Assembly (NCBI GenBank): GCA_934047225.1
Contig: OW203986.1
Span: 14,387,221 to 14,451,220 of the forward strand
Length of the DNA stretch: 64,000 nt
Direction: 5' to 3'
DNA from: Ypsolopha sequella
Lineage: Eukaryota; Arthropoda; Insecta; Lepidoptera; Ypsolophidae
This document shows, piece after piece, positions 23,801 to 35,800 of the stretch; the first letter of the stretch is position 1; the number at the start of each line of letters is the position of its first letter. A model generated the notes under the pieces. It worked only from the letters and a program-made list of their open reading frames with translations. It did no database searches and had not been told where the DNA came from. Made by a program: the position numbers and the translations under genes.

Positions 23801-26800
23801 CGGATGACTTGAAACTTTATGCAACAGTCACTTGTGAGGAAGATCACAATTGCCTACAGCGTGATATAGAAAAAGTTGTAGCGTGGGGTCATGAGAACAA
23901 ACTCCAGTTTAACATAGCCAAGTGCAACATCATCTCGTACAGCCGCAGTCGCTCTCCAAGTCTCCACCAGTACTCAATGGACGGCATCGAGATGGGACGT
24001 GTAACGTCAGTACGCGACTTGGGCGTGAGGTTGACTTCAGATCTTTCTTTTAGCGAACATATTATTGATGTTTGCAAGAAGGCGTTTAGAACTTTGGGGT
24101 TTGTTCTCAGGACTGCAAATGGCTTTACTAGCATCACAGCTATGAAGAGTTTGTACAACGCCTTAGTTCGAAGCAGGTTGGAGTGTAACGCGGTTGTCTG
24201 GGCTCCCCATGAAGCAAAGTATAATCTCATGTTGGAGAAAATTCAAAATAAGTTCACGAGATATCTCTACATGAAGCTTCATGGGGTGTATCCTAAATAT
24301 CCGCTTATGTATCCGACATTGTTCGTGCTAGGGATGGTTGGATACAACAAGTTGGAGGTTCGACGGGACCTCACTTTGGCTTCGTACCTGTTTAAGATAT
24401 GGCGGGGAATAGAGTGTAATCCCATTTTATTAAAGATGTGTAAGTTAAGGGTGCCCAAAGGTTTCCTAAGGGTGCGAAGTGGCCGACTGTTTGATGTAGG
24501 AAGCAGTAGGACAAACCTTCACCAGAAGGCTCCCCTGACGCGAGCGCTACAACTGCTCAACAGGATCCACGATCACACAGACATATTTCTCTGTTCTCTG
24601 AGTGAATTCACAAGAACAGCGTTGTATATTATTTTTTATGTATAATTTTTTTATTGTTGCTTGTATTATGTGTTTGTAGTTTAGGGTGAAAATTGTAAAT
24701 ATGTACTACGTCTATTGTTTTTATGCCATAGTAGTTTTGTTTAATTATATATTAGCTGCACTATCGCATTGGCCTAGCTGTTAAGATAGTGTAATGTAGT
24801 TAATAAATAAATAAAAATAAAAATAAAACTTTCCTAAGAAATTCCCTAGGCTTCTAACATACACCAATATTATAAGTAAAGAGGAACTGTTTGTGAGTTT
24901 GGATGTAGGAGGTAATCTCCGGAACTACTAATCCGATACTGAAAATTCTTTCACTAACAAGGAGCTACATTATTCCTGAGTCCCATAGCCTATAGTTTGT
25001 TCCTTGGAAACTAACAGTTCCCTAGGGACATAGCCATTAACACCAATATTATAAAGAGGAAGTGTTTGTTAGTTTGGATGTATGAGGTAATCTCCGGAAC
25101 TGATCCGATTCTGAAAATTCTTTCACTTACAGAAAGCTACATAACCCCTGAGTACCATAGGCTATAGTTTGTTCCCCGGAGACGGGGAGTTCCTAGGGAC
25201 ATAGCTACTATTACATTTACGCGGGCAATCTCTCTGGTACTACTAAACAGATTTAAAAAAATATTTCTCTGTTGTAATGGTTAGCCTCTTTACTTGGACA
25301 TGGGCTAGTTTTTTTTTACCTGGGGACGGGCAGTTCCCTAGGGACATGGTCATTAAACTTATTAATAAGTACGAAACTAATTTTGAAAATTCTTTCACTG
25401 TTGTAATGGTTAGTCTTTTCACTTGGCAAAAGCTTATAGTTTGTTTGTAGGGGACGGGCAGTTCCCTAGGGACATATCCACTAGAAGGCTCTATAACTAC
25501 TGAACCGACTTTGAATATTTTTCACTGTTGTAATGGTTACACTCTTCACTTGGAATTGGATATAGTCTATAATTTATTCCCTGAAGATCCCTAAGGACAT
25601 GGTCAATAACATAACTAATGTACTGAACCTATTTTGAAAATTCTTTGACTGTTGTAATGGTTAAGACTCTACACTTAGACATAGGCTATAGTTTGTTTGT
25701 TCCCTGTGGACGGGCAGTTCTGTGGGGATATCGACATAGGGTCAGACATTTAAAATAATTGGTTAAGACTCTACACTTAGACATAGGCTATAGTTTGTTT
25801 GTTCCCTGTGGACGGGCAGTTCTGTGGGGATATCGACATAGGGTCAGACATTTAAAATAATTTTAATGAAACCCAAAAGTCAAAGTCACGTACTACTATA
25901 AAATTATTGATTCGAAAAATGTTAAAATATTCGATAGGACTAAAAACGCGAGCGAAGACGCGGGCACAGTTAGTACATTATATTATGCAGCACTTAAAGG
26001 ATTGTATAGGCACAATGTTACAAAAATTCAATTGTGATGTGATGTGAAGTCAAATCAGGCTTGGAAGGACCAAGTTTTTGTATATTTGAGCCATTGTTTG
26101 TAAAATTATGCAACAAACCTCATGGATATTTGGCCTTTTCTATCGTGTATTCTTAGTAGGGACGATATAAATCGTTTGTAGGTACAAAAGTCGAGTTGAC
26201 GACGTCAAAAGAGAGGAGTTTAGTGCGGGGGCGGGGTTCTCCTTTGATGTTTAAAGGTATCATTGTCTTCGCTTCGGCGACGAGCTTTCAACTTTTCTCT
26301 TTGAAGTTAATCAAATGAACGTCCCGTCTCGGTTTTCATCTGAAATTTTTTATTAACAAACTACGTTTCGAGGATATGACATGTGTACGACGACGATGAG
26401 GCGAGTTTTAAAAGTGAACGATGTTCATCTTATACCTACAGTGAAGTATGCAAGTCTATCATTCCTGAAGGAGATCAAAGAGCAGACGCTTTCTTTGAAG
26501 TATGATTAGATCTCGTCTCAAGGGCGGAAGCTTCTCTATGCTTTTGTTTTGTTTTATTTTTATTAAGTAGGTCTAGATAAGTGTCTTCTGAGACTGAATG
26601 TCATATTCCCAATTTTTTTGAGAGAGGGTAATGAATTAGGTGTTAGAGCAGCGTTTCTTAACCTGTGGTCCGCGGACCCCTGGGGGTCCCCCCGAGCATA
26701 TGTATGGGGGTCCGCAGCCGAATCTATGGACTGAGACATTTACTGCTTTTCTCAACGGCATACCTCTGTGAAAAGGCATTCTCTGCTCTTGTGTATACCA

Positions 26801-29800
26801 AAAACAAATACAGGAATAGATTAAAAGTCGAATCCGATTTGAAACTACAACTCAGTAGTAATATAAACCCAAATATCACTAATTTAGTTGTAAAAAAGCG
26901 GCACCAACCTTCTCATTAACATATTTTATATGAAAAAGTATATAGAATTAAATGCTTTCCCGATCATAACACGTATTGAGGTGAGCCGTTTTATATAAAT
27001 CAAAAATTCAAAAAGTATATATTTTTTGTAATTTGTAGAACTAAAATAAATGGGCCGAAATTTATTGCTGCTTTTTTATTAAGAGGGTCCTTAAAATTGT
27101 GCTTGATTTCCTAAGGGGTCCGTGGACAAAAAAGGTTAAGAAACGCTGTGTTAGAAAATTATTATTTTCTAGCACAACACAACATCGTTGAATACATTCA
27201 TTTATAAATTTAATGTGATTAAATTGACGTCCTGCTGCGTTTTTTTTTCAAACGTTGATTTGCGGCGTGCCGCACGCGAGGCGAACTTGTAGGTATGCGG
27301 CGATGTTTGATCTCACCTAATGAATGATTATGATACGATAAGAAACGCCGATAAAAATAAACTAGATTCGCGGTCACAGGTAGTCAATTTAGTATTCTAT
27401 GAAAAAAAAAAGCAAACGTGCTCTTTGAAATAAGAATCTATCCTAAATCCATGAATAATTATTTGTGTAAACTTGTAAATAATGTCACGGGCAAAGCGGC
27501 AAAGTGACCGACCTCATTTTAATTTAGTTTGATTGGGCAACTAGCGGTTCTGATAAAGCAGGAGAATTAGGTAAATAAACCAAACGCGAAACTTGAATCA
27601 AACTAAGACGACGACGTCTACCTACCTTGGACCTAGGTAAACAACGCTCGTTTTTTTAGGCTGTCCTACCAATTTACCACGTAGTAGGTAGGTACTCGTT
27701 GGTTTCGGTGAGGTGATTCTACACCTACGATACGAACAATGTGACCGGGTTGTAGATAGGTATACTGATCTTTATTTCCGAGACATCACACACCGACATC
27801 CGACACGCACGACATCGACATTGCAAATTAGTTAGCTAAAATAATATATAATAATGTAGAATAACTTCAGCTTCAGTTCATTAAGGGGCTATGCGAATTT
27901 TATTTTTGTCACTGTCACTCCAAGCGAAAAATCGCAGTGCGAGAGGGGCGGATTCAGGGCGAAAGCTAAAAATGTTAGTTATATAATTTTTATATAAAAA
28001 CTAATATAGCTAGCAAAAATTCAAATATCAAATCTCTAGATATTGTTGAAACACACCTAATAAAATATGTTTGAGTTCTCTATATGGTTCCTGTTCCTAT
28101 TCGTCAAACGAGGAGAAAAAGTGTGTTTGAAGACCTCATTTCAACAATTATTTCTATCGAGAAAAATTTATCCCAACATGTTTTCCAATTTCAAATCCCT
28201 AGATTATATAGTCAAGATGCATATACCAGAAACTGATTATAATTTTCCGTGTATTTCATGAAATACACAGAAAAGAAACATCCGTATTTTTTTCGCCATA
28301 TCGCCTTAAAAGTAACATAAGGGAAAATCGATATTGTTATTCACAAGCTTATTTACCTCACTCAACAATTTGAATAATCTTTGATTATGTTCGAGTGTTG
28401 CAGCAGTTTATTCCCATGAATAAATGGGAGGATTGGCATGCATTTGGCATGGCTACTGGCGAGCCCACGTTGCGCGGCAGCGAAAATTATCTAATTCTAA
28501 TAGGTACCTACTAGTTACAACGATCCTAACTAAAATGAGTAAACAAACATAATAAATAATATTTATTAAATATCCATTGATAGACATGCCCAACCATACA
28601 ATGCTCGATATGATGATGATAATGTGATTTAAAAAGATACTTGAAATAAATATATATATACTGCTACATAGAGCACTTATTTTATTTTATTTTTTGTTTA
28701 ATTAAAACATTAAGTATATAAAAAGTATTTTCGAAATATATTTCGGCCCACTTTGGGGCCGGCGTCAGTCGAATTAAAAACAGTAAATGACATAAAATAT
28801 ATACAACCTTATAACTAATGATTTTAAATGAATGACATTTGAGTATGAATAAAAAATATATATACAACCTTATGACATGAATGAGCTTAACCTACATTAA
28901 CAGAAAAAATAAAAATAAAAAAATGAAAAAATGTAGAGGCCACCCTGCGGGTACTTTATGCGCTACCCTAAAGTTTATTTACAATATTGGGCACACTCAG
29001 ACCCGCAAGATGGCATTGCTGCCCAGGTACCCTGGTCTTGATGGTGATTGTTTGTTGTAAGTCAAGTCCTGGTCGAGTCGAGTCGAGTCAGTCAAAGTGG
29101 AGTCAGTGATGTTTGTTTAGTCCTGGTCCGTAGTGCGCACCAAGTGACCATATGTACGAGGATTCCCACGTCCTTAATTTTATATCTGTCAATGGTGGGT
29201 GAAATGATTTTATGATTCTTACGGTGAAACAGTTATTGAATGTTTGGTTATGAGAGCGTACATGGATGGGGATAGGGAGATTGTTATTGTGGATGGTTGA
29301 GGTGTGTCTGTGATGATTAATGCGGATGTGTAGTTCATTACGTGTTTCTCCTACGTAGAATGCCGAACAGTGTCGACATTCTAGTAGGTATATGCAGTTT
29401 TTTGTTTTGCAGTTGGTGTTTGGTTGAGCTTTGTATGTACTGGTTGTGTGGTGTGTTTTGATTTGTGTGTCCGTGTTGATGATAGCGCATGTCTTGCACC
29501 GTGGTCGTCGGCATGGTGATGTGCCAGGAGACGTTATGATGTTAGTTATTTGTACTGGTTGCTGTTTTGTTTTGGTGAATATGGATTTGAGGTTTGGGTT
29601 CTGTCGGTAGCATATTTGTGGATTGTTTGGAAGTAAGTTTTTGGTTTCATCATTTTGCTGCAGAATGGGTAAATGGTCGGTGATAAGTGTTTTAAGTTTC
29701 TGACTTCCGTGAAAGTATGTTGTGATTAGTCGTATTTGGTTTTGTTTAATATTGTTGTTGTTACTGTTGTGGTTATTGTTGTTAGTGTTCGTGTAGTTGT

Positions 29801-32800
29801 TGATATTTATGTTATTATTTTGGTGAAATCTCGGTCTGTTGAATATATGTTTTCGTAGGAAATGATCAGGGTAATCTCTCCTAAGAAGTCCATCGTGAAT
29901 TTTGTTCTGATAATTATTAAGGGCATTTTGCGTGTTACATATCCGACGACCACGGAGTGATAGTGAGTAGGGTATCGATTTTTTTGTGTGTGGTGGATGA
30001 CAGCTGTGGTAGTGAAGATATTGCATTTTATTTGTTTCTTTGAAGTGGACTGAAGTGTGTATCTGGTTATTTTCTTTAATGGTGAGGTCAACATCCAGAA
30101 ATGTGATTGTGTCGGTAGAGATGGTATGAGTGAATTTTAATGGGCTGCAGTTGTTGAGTCTTTCCAGAAAGGTAGTCAATGAGTTCCTGCTGTGTGGCCA
30201 GATCATAAAGATGTCGTCTATAAACCTCCTCCATACCAGAGGTTTATAAGGTTCAGAGAGTAAGAACGTATTTTCGACCGAACCCATGAAAATATTTGCG
30301 TAGCTGGGAGCCATCCGAGTCCCCATAGCGGTACCTTTAATTTGGTGGTAAAACTCATTTTTGAAACTAAAATAATTATTTTTTAGAGTTAGTTCTGCTA
30401 GTTCTACCAGGAATTCGGTTGATGGCTGGTGAGGGATGGGACGTTTGTTTAAATACGAGCGAAGAGCAGAAAGGCCGGTGTCATGAGGAATATTTGTGTA
30501 TAATGAAACCGCGTCTATCGCAACCAGGAGAAAATTTTTATCGGTTGGAAGTTGCAGTGAATGTATGATATTGAGAAAATGATTGGTGTCTTTTATGTGT
30601 GATTCTAGATTTTGTATAATGGGTTGTAAGTGATAGTCAATGAAAGCGGAAATAATTTCTGTTGGTGCATTGTATGATGCCACTATAGGTCGGCCCGGGT
30701 TATTTTCTTTATGAATTTTAGGTAGCATGTAGAAGTGAGGGGTTCTCGGATGGCTTGGTATCATCAGCTTTATGTCAGCTTCCGAAAGTCCTTCGTTCGT
30801 ACCCTTGGTATGGAGAAAGTCTCGGACATTTTCCACGATCTGGCTGCAGGGGTCACTTGGTGTGCGTTTGTAAAAAGTCGAGTCAGTTAATTGTCTAAGT
30901 CCTTCGTTGTCATAGTCATTTTTATTGAGGATCACAGTTGCTGATCCTTTATCAGAGGGCAATATAATAATGTTGTCATTTCTTTCCAGTTTACGGATTG
31001 ATTTTCTTTCTTCGTGAGTCAGATTATCTGTCTTTGTCTGTAAGGTGCTGATATATCTATCGTCAGATAATCTTGATAATATATTAGCCATGAAAATTTC
31101 TATGGGATGATTTGTGGGAAGTTGTGGTGGTTCATTAGAAGATAATGGTTTAAATTTTGTTAGTGCGGCATTAGTGTTGTCAGTGTTTTGATGAGGATGT
31201 GTATTCCAAAAGTGTTTCCATCTTAATTTTCGTCCGAACTCGACAAAATAATTTATTAGTTTTATACGATCTATTTTTTTCGTGGGGCAGAATGATAGTC
31301 CCTTGTTTATTACAGCTTTGTCGGTGGGTGTTAAGGGGAACGAAAATACAAACAGAAATAAAATGTCAGCTTTCGGATGATTTTGTTGCAATAATTAGGT
31401 TACGTATAGCCATAAAAAAAATACATGTTTTTGGTTGAACTTTAAGGTATTCATTTTCCACAAACCACGTTAATCGATTCATATTTGTACTGTCAATGAA
31501 TTTTTTTGTAACCCTCTATTGCACACTTCTTATCGATTTTGTTTCAGGTATCGCTTTCGCGATTTTGTTGGTTTTTTTTTAATAAAATTAGTGTGAATGA
31601 TATCTATTCATTTTCCAAATACCACGTTATTCGGGTCAAAAAAAGCACCCCCTTTTTCCAAAAATACGTAAATCCACTGATGCAGTCAGCGGCAGCAAGA
31701 TATTGTCAGTCTACGCCTAGCGTTGGCGCCCGTAAGACGTGGAACCTGTGCCCTTTTTTGCAAGCTATAAATATCTCCCAAAACTACTTCAAAACACATT
31801 GACATTAATTTTATAAAGTAATATTTCGAGGAGCATCATATTCCTGCCGTTAAAAACTCAACAAAATATGCGTATGAGTGATTTAGCTACATCGTGCCAT
31901 AGTCATAACAACAAAACTGAGTGAAATGAATGAACTGAATGAATTTGGATTGAATTCATACTTTTATGCGGGAAAATAATATATGTTACTCTAAAAGAAT
32001 AATTTTGTGATCGTTATTGAAACCCAAATTAATTTACTTATACTTACTGTGATCTGTATTTCGTGAAATTACCCTCTAGTATTGGCTCACCATTTCAGGT
32101 CCAATAAGTGAAGTTTTTTGCAAATTATATAGGTACACTTACTTGGGATAAATCGCCAAGCATTTAAAATATAGAAATTTATTTTGAAATATTTACAGTG
32201 CATGGCAAAATTATTAGATCGTAGATAATCCTGTCGGTACATGTTCAGGTTCTGTTACGCAAAATGAAAACAATGAAACTCTTTTAGGATTAATTTGTTA
32301 TCCCTATGTTTGTCTGTCTGTCCGTTTGTCTAGACAATTTTTTCTGGGTAAAATTAATAAATACCAATATTAACGGCCCTCTATAGAGCTGTAAAAACAT
32401 ACTTTTGACGTTTTTATTTATATTATGTTTTAGGTTTTTACGTTTTTTTTTACGTTTTTCATACAAATTTTCTCACTATGAAAATGTAGGGATGAACACT
32501 TGAGATAATATTTTGCATTTAAAAGTCAACACAGAAAGGAACTGTTGAACAAATAATGTAAAAAATATGAAAACCATGTTGTTCTATTCTAAAGGGATTA
32601 ATTATCTACTGTTCAATGTGGCGATAGCTTTGTTTATTTTTTTCCTTGAATAATTTTTTACTGAGATAACAAATAGTTTAATACAAGGTTTTCCTTAAGA
32701 GGTCCCTTTACCCCTGTATTTTTCTTAAAATTCATACAATAGGTATAAACCGAATGTGAAGTCTACAGCTTATTTTCTTCATATTTTTTTTCATAGTGAC

Positions 32801-35800
32801 ATCTAACTACGTCTCTATACAGCCCAAAAAGCAAAATTTGATAAAACTCCATCATAATAGCTGTCAGGATATCGTCAATATTGCCTCGTTTTTACGCAAA
32901 GTTTAACAAGTTTGTATATTTTTATCTAAACTGGAAATAAAAAAGAGAGAAATACAGGCGTCGTTCATGTTAAGATGACTAAGTTTACACACTTTGCTAA
33001 GTATAAACAATTACCGTTTCATGGAAAACAATTTTGACCTGAAACCATTTCACAAATTCAATTAACTTATTTTGAATATCTTGTCATCTTGCACTTCTTG
33101 ATGAGAAATACAATTTCAATAAGTAAAAATACAACTTTTAGTTAAGAAAACTTATAGTTAAAAGTCTGCTGTATGCATTAACATATTTTTAATTATATTA
33201 CAATAGTAATAAAATAATTGGCTTATCCGTCGTCGTGATAGCAGCCGTAAATTTCTTAAATAATCTGATATCACGCTTATGGAAAACCCAATTATTTTGA
33301 AGATACCATAATATCATTAAAATATGTTAATGCATATAGCAAACTTTTAACAATAAATTGTCTTAGCTAAAAGTTGTACTTTACCGTTATAATTATTTCT
33401 TAATATTTTGTTACAAATTCGGAGAAATAGCCCTTAAGGAAAACCTTGTATGAAAATATTTGTTATCTTTGTAACAAAGAAAAAAAAAACATAGCTATTG
33501 CCACATCGAACAAACAGTAAATTATAAATCCCTTTAGAATAGAAAGATATGGTTTTATATTTTTTACATTATTGGTTCTACAGTTCCTTTCTGTGCTTTC
33601 TTTCAAATGCAAAATATTATGTCAAGTGTTGATCTCTATATTTTCATAAGGAGAAAATTTGTATGAAAAAGTTAAACAAAAGGCCATAAAAACGTTATAA
33701 TATGTATATTTTACAGGGCTGTAAATATTAGCATTTATTGATTTTACCCAGAATAATTGCCTAGACAAACGGAAAAACAGACAAACATAGGGACAACAAA
33801 TTAATCCTAAAAGAGTTTTGTTTTTTCATTTTGCGTAAAGGGACCTGAACATTTCAAACTATGATACAAATAAATTTCTATATTTTAAACACTTGGCGAT
33901 TTATCCCAAGGGTAAACAGGTGTCCCAAAAGTCAACGCTTTCCCTTGGAAGGCTGGTAGGCCAGCTCATGACTGACCAGAATATCAAATTATGACCTCAG
34001 CAAAAAGTAGATAGTCTTCGAGTTGATGGTACTTTTATAAATTCGAATAGATTTTTGAGAGTCAAAGCTAACCAGTTCTAAATTCTAAGAATAAAATTTT
34101 TGTTGCGCAACTCTGAATAGTCATGCTATTGATAAAGTCAAAAATAAACCTTGAAATGCTGTTACATCAGGAAGAAAAATAAAAAGCCAATTTATGAGCA
34201 ATTTTTTGTAATTAGGTTAGTTCGATACCACACCCTGAAAAAAAATGTCCTACCTATGTTAGTTTTGCAAATTGTCTTAAATAACGGCTCATCAAATATT
34301 GTTTTTCAAATGATCTGGCAATTTCTGTGTATTACTTTTAAAAAAAAAGTTATTGCTATTTTACTACCAAAGGAGCTGCGTATTTTTTAAAATAATTAGA
34401 ATTTAGAATGAAAGAGTGGCTGGCAGTAAAAAATTTGACGTTCATTAGAAATGCCATTTAACACGCGTTAGAGTGAGATAAATAGTGACGCTATTTAAAA
34501 TGAGTTGGAATGAGATAGTAACGCAGTTAAACGTGGTTGAATGAGAGAGGCATAATTGATATAGGCTACAGTGAGATAGATAGTGACGTGGTGCATTCCT
34601 TCTGAGAATATTTGTTAGTTTCCACTTTTTGTAATAACAACTTTAGTAAAAATTTTTTGTAAAGAAATTTTTGGTCCAATTTATTTTCCCGCAAGTGTAA
34701 AACCAGCTCAACGGGCGAAAAATATTTAAAGAATGGGTAATGGTGACAATTAACCGTCACAATATTATTATGTATCTCTAAAGGAGTGTCTGAAATGTTC
34801 CGAGGGTCAACTGATAAATCAAACACTCAAAAAACCACTTTTAGCCGACCATAATAAATTTACGTCCCGACGTGATAGCAAGTAGGATCAATGCCGTGTG
34901 ACGATGATCGAAATACACTAATAAATTAGATAAAATAAAATACGTATTACTTTTGACCCTGCCTCGTCCACTCTATTCGTATTTTTGCTATGGTGACGCG
35001 AGCTTAGAGACCGGGACGAATTTCCCCCCGCGCGCTATCGTAAAATAGAATAAGCCACGCCCGGAACTGGTTTTTGTTTTGGCTATGTCATACTCTTAAG
35101 TAAACTGAAGATAGGTTAACGATATCATTTTTTCTTTGGTCGGATGTTTCTCTAGTTGTGATCAGCGGGGGTGGGGGTATAGAAAAAGGATTTGATAGGT
35201 CTGTTGGACTTAGGTTGAGGTTTGGAAGCTCAGTGATTGGATTGTACTTTAGAGGCAGGTTTATACTATTTTGCTTGTAATATGTTTGCAAACTGAAAAG
35301 TTTTTTTGAGAGTCTGATTTTTTCTTTTAGAAGATTGGTATTGACCTTAAATAATAAATTTTGAACAGGTATAAAGAGATACGGGTATACTATTAGGGTA
35401 ACTTTCAGGAGAGCGTCTAGATTATTTTTGTAGTGAATACACAGAAGAGAATACTGAGTATATAAAACGTAAGTTGTATTTAAGGCGTTACTGTGATTTG
35501 TTAGCATCATATTGTATCTTATTATTGGTGGCATTGTGTGAAGCGGGATTCTTGGAATAAGCCCTTTCGGAGCTGCACCAATTTCTAGGCATTTTTTTTT
35601 TTTTTTTTTATTAGTAATCAAGACCAGGGTACCTGGGCAGCAATGCCATCTTGCGGGTCTGAGTGTGCCCAATATTGTAAATAAACTTTAGGGTAGCGCA
35701 TAAAGTACCCGCAGGGTGGCCTCTACATTTTTTCATTTTTTTATTTTTATTTTTTCTGTTAATGTAGGTTAAGCTCATTCATGTCATAAGGTTGTATATA

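Noticed and set aside
28682..28867. 61-codon ORF present twice (also 35792-35977)
   Set aside because: It lies in the two terminal arms of the Penelope-like element; the duplication reflects the arms, and the AT-rich reading has no domain.
31344..35105. The Penelope ORF gap as a giant intron
   Set aside because: Penelope-like elements can carry introns, but no AG acceptor lies directly before the resumed frame; using the nearest upstream AG introduces an immediate stop. An insertion explains the data better.
35535..35672. N-terminal extension of the 194-codon minus ORF (poly-Lys stretch)
   Set aside because: The Lys run is the A tract at the junction with the inverted arm, and the first residues read the arm itself.
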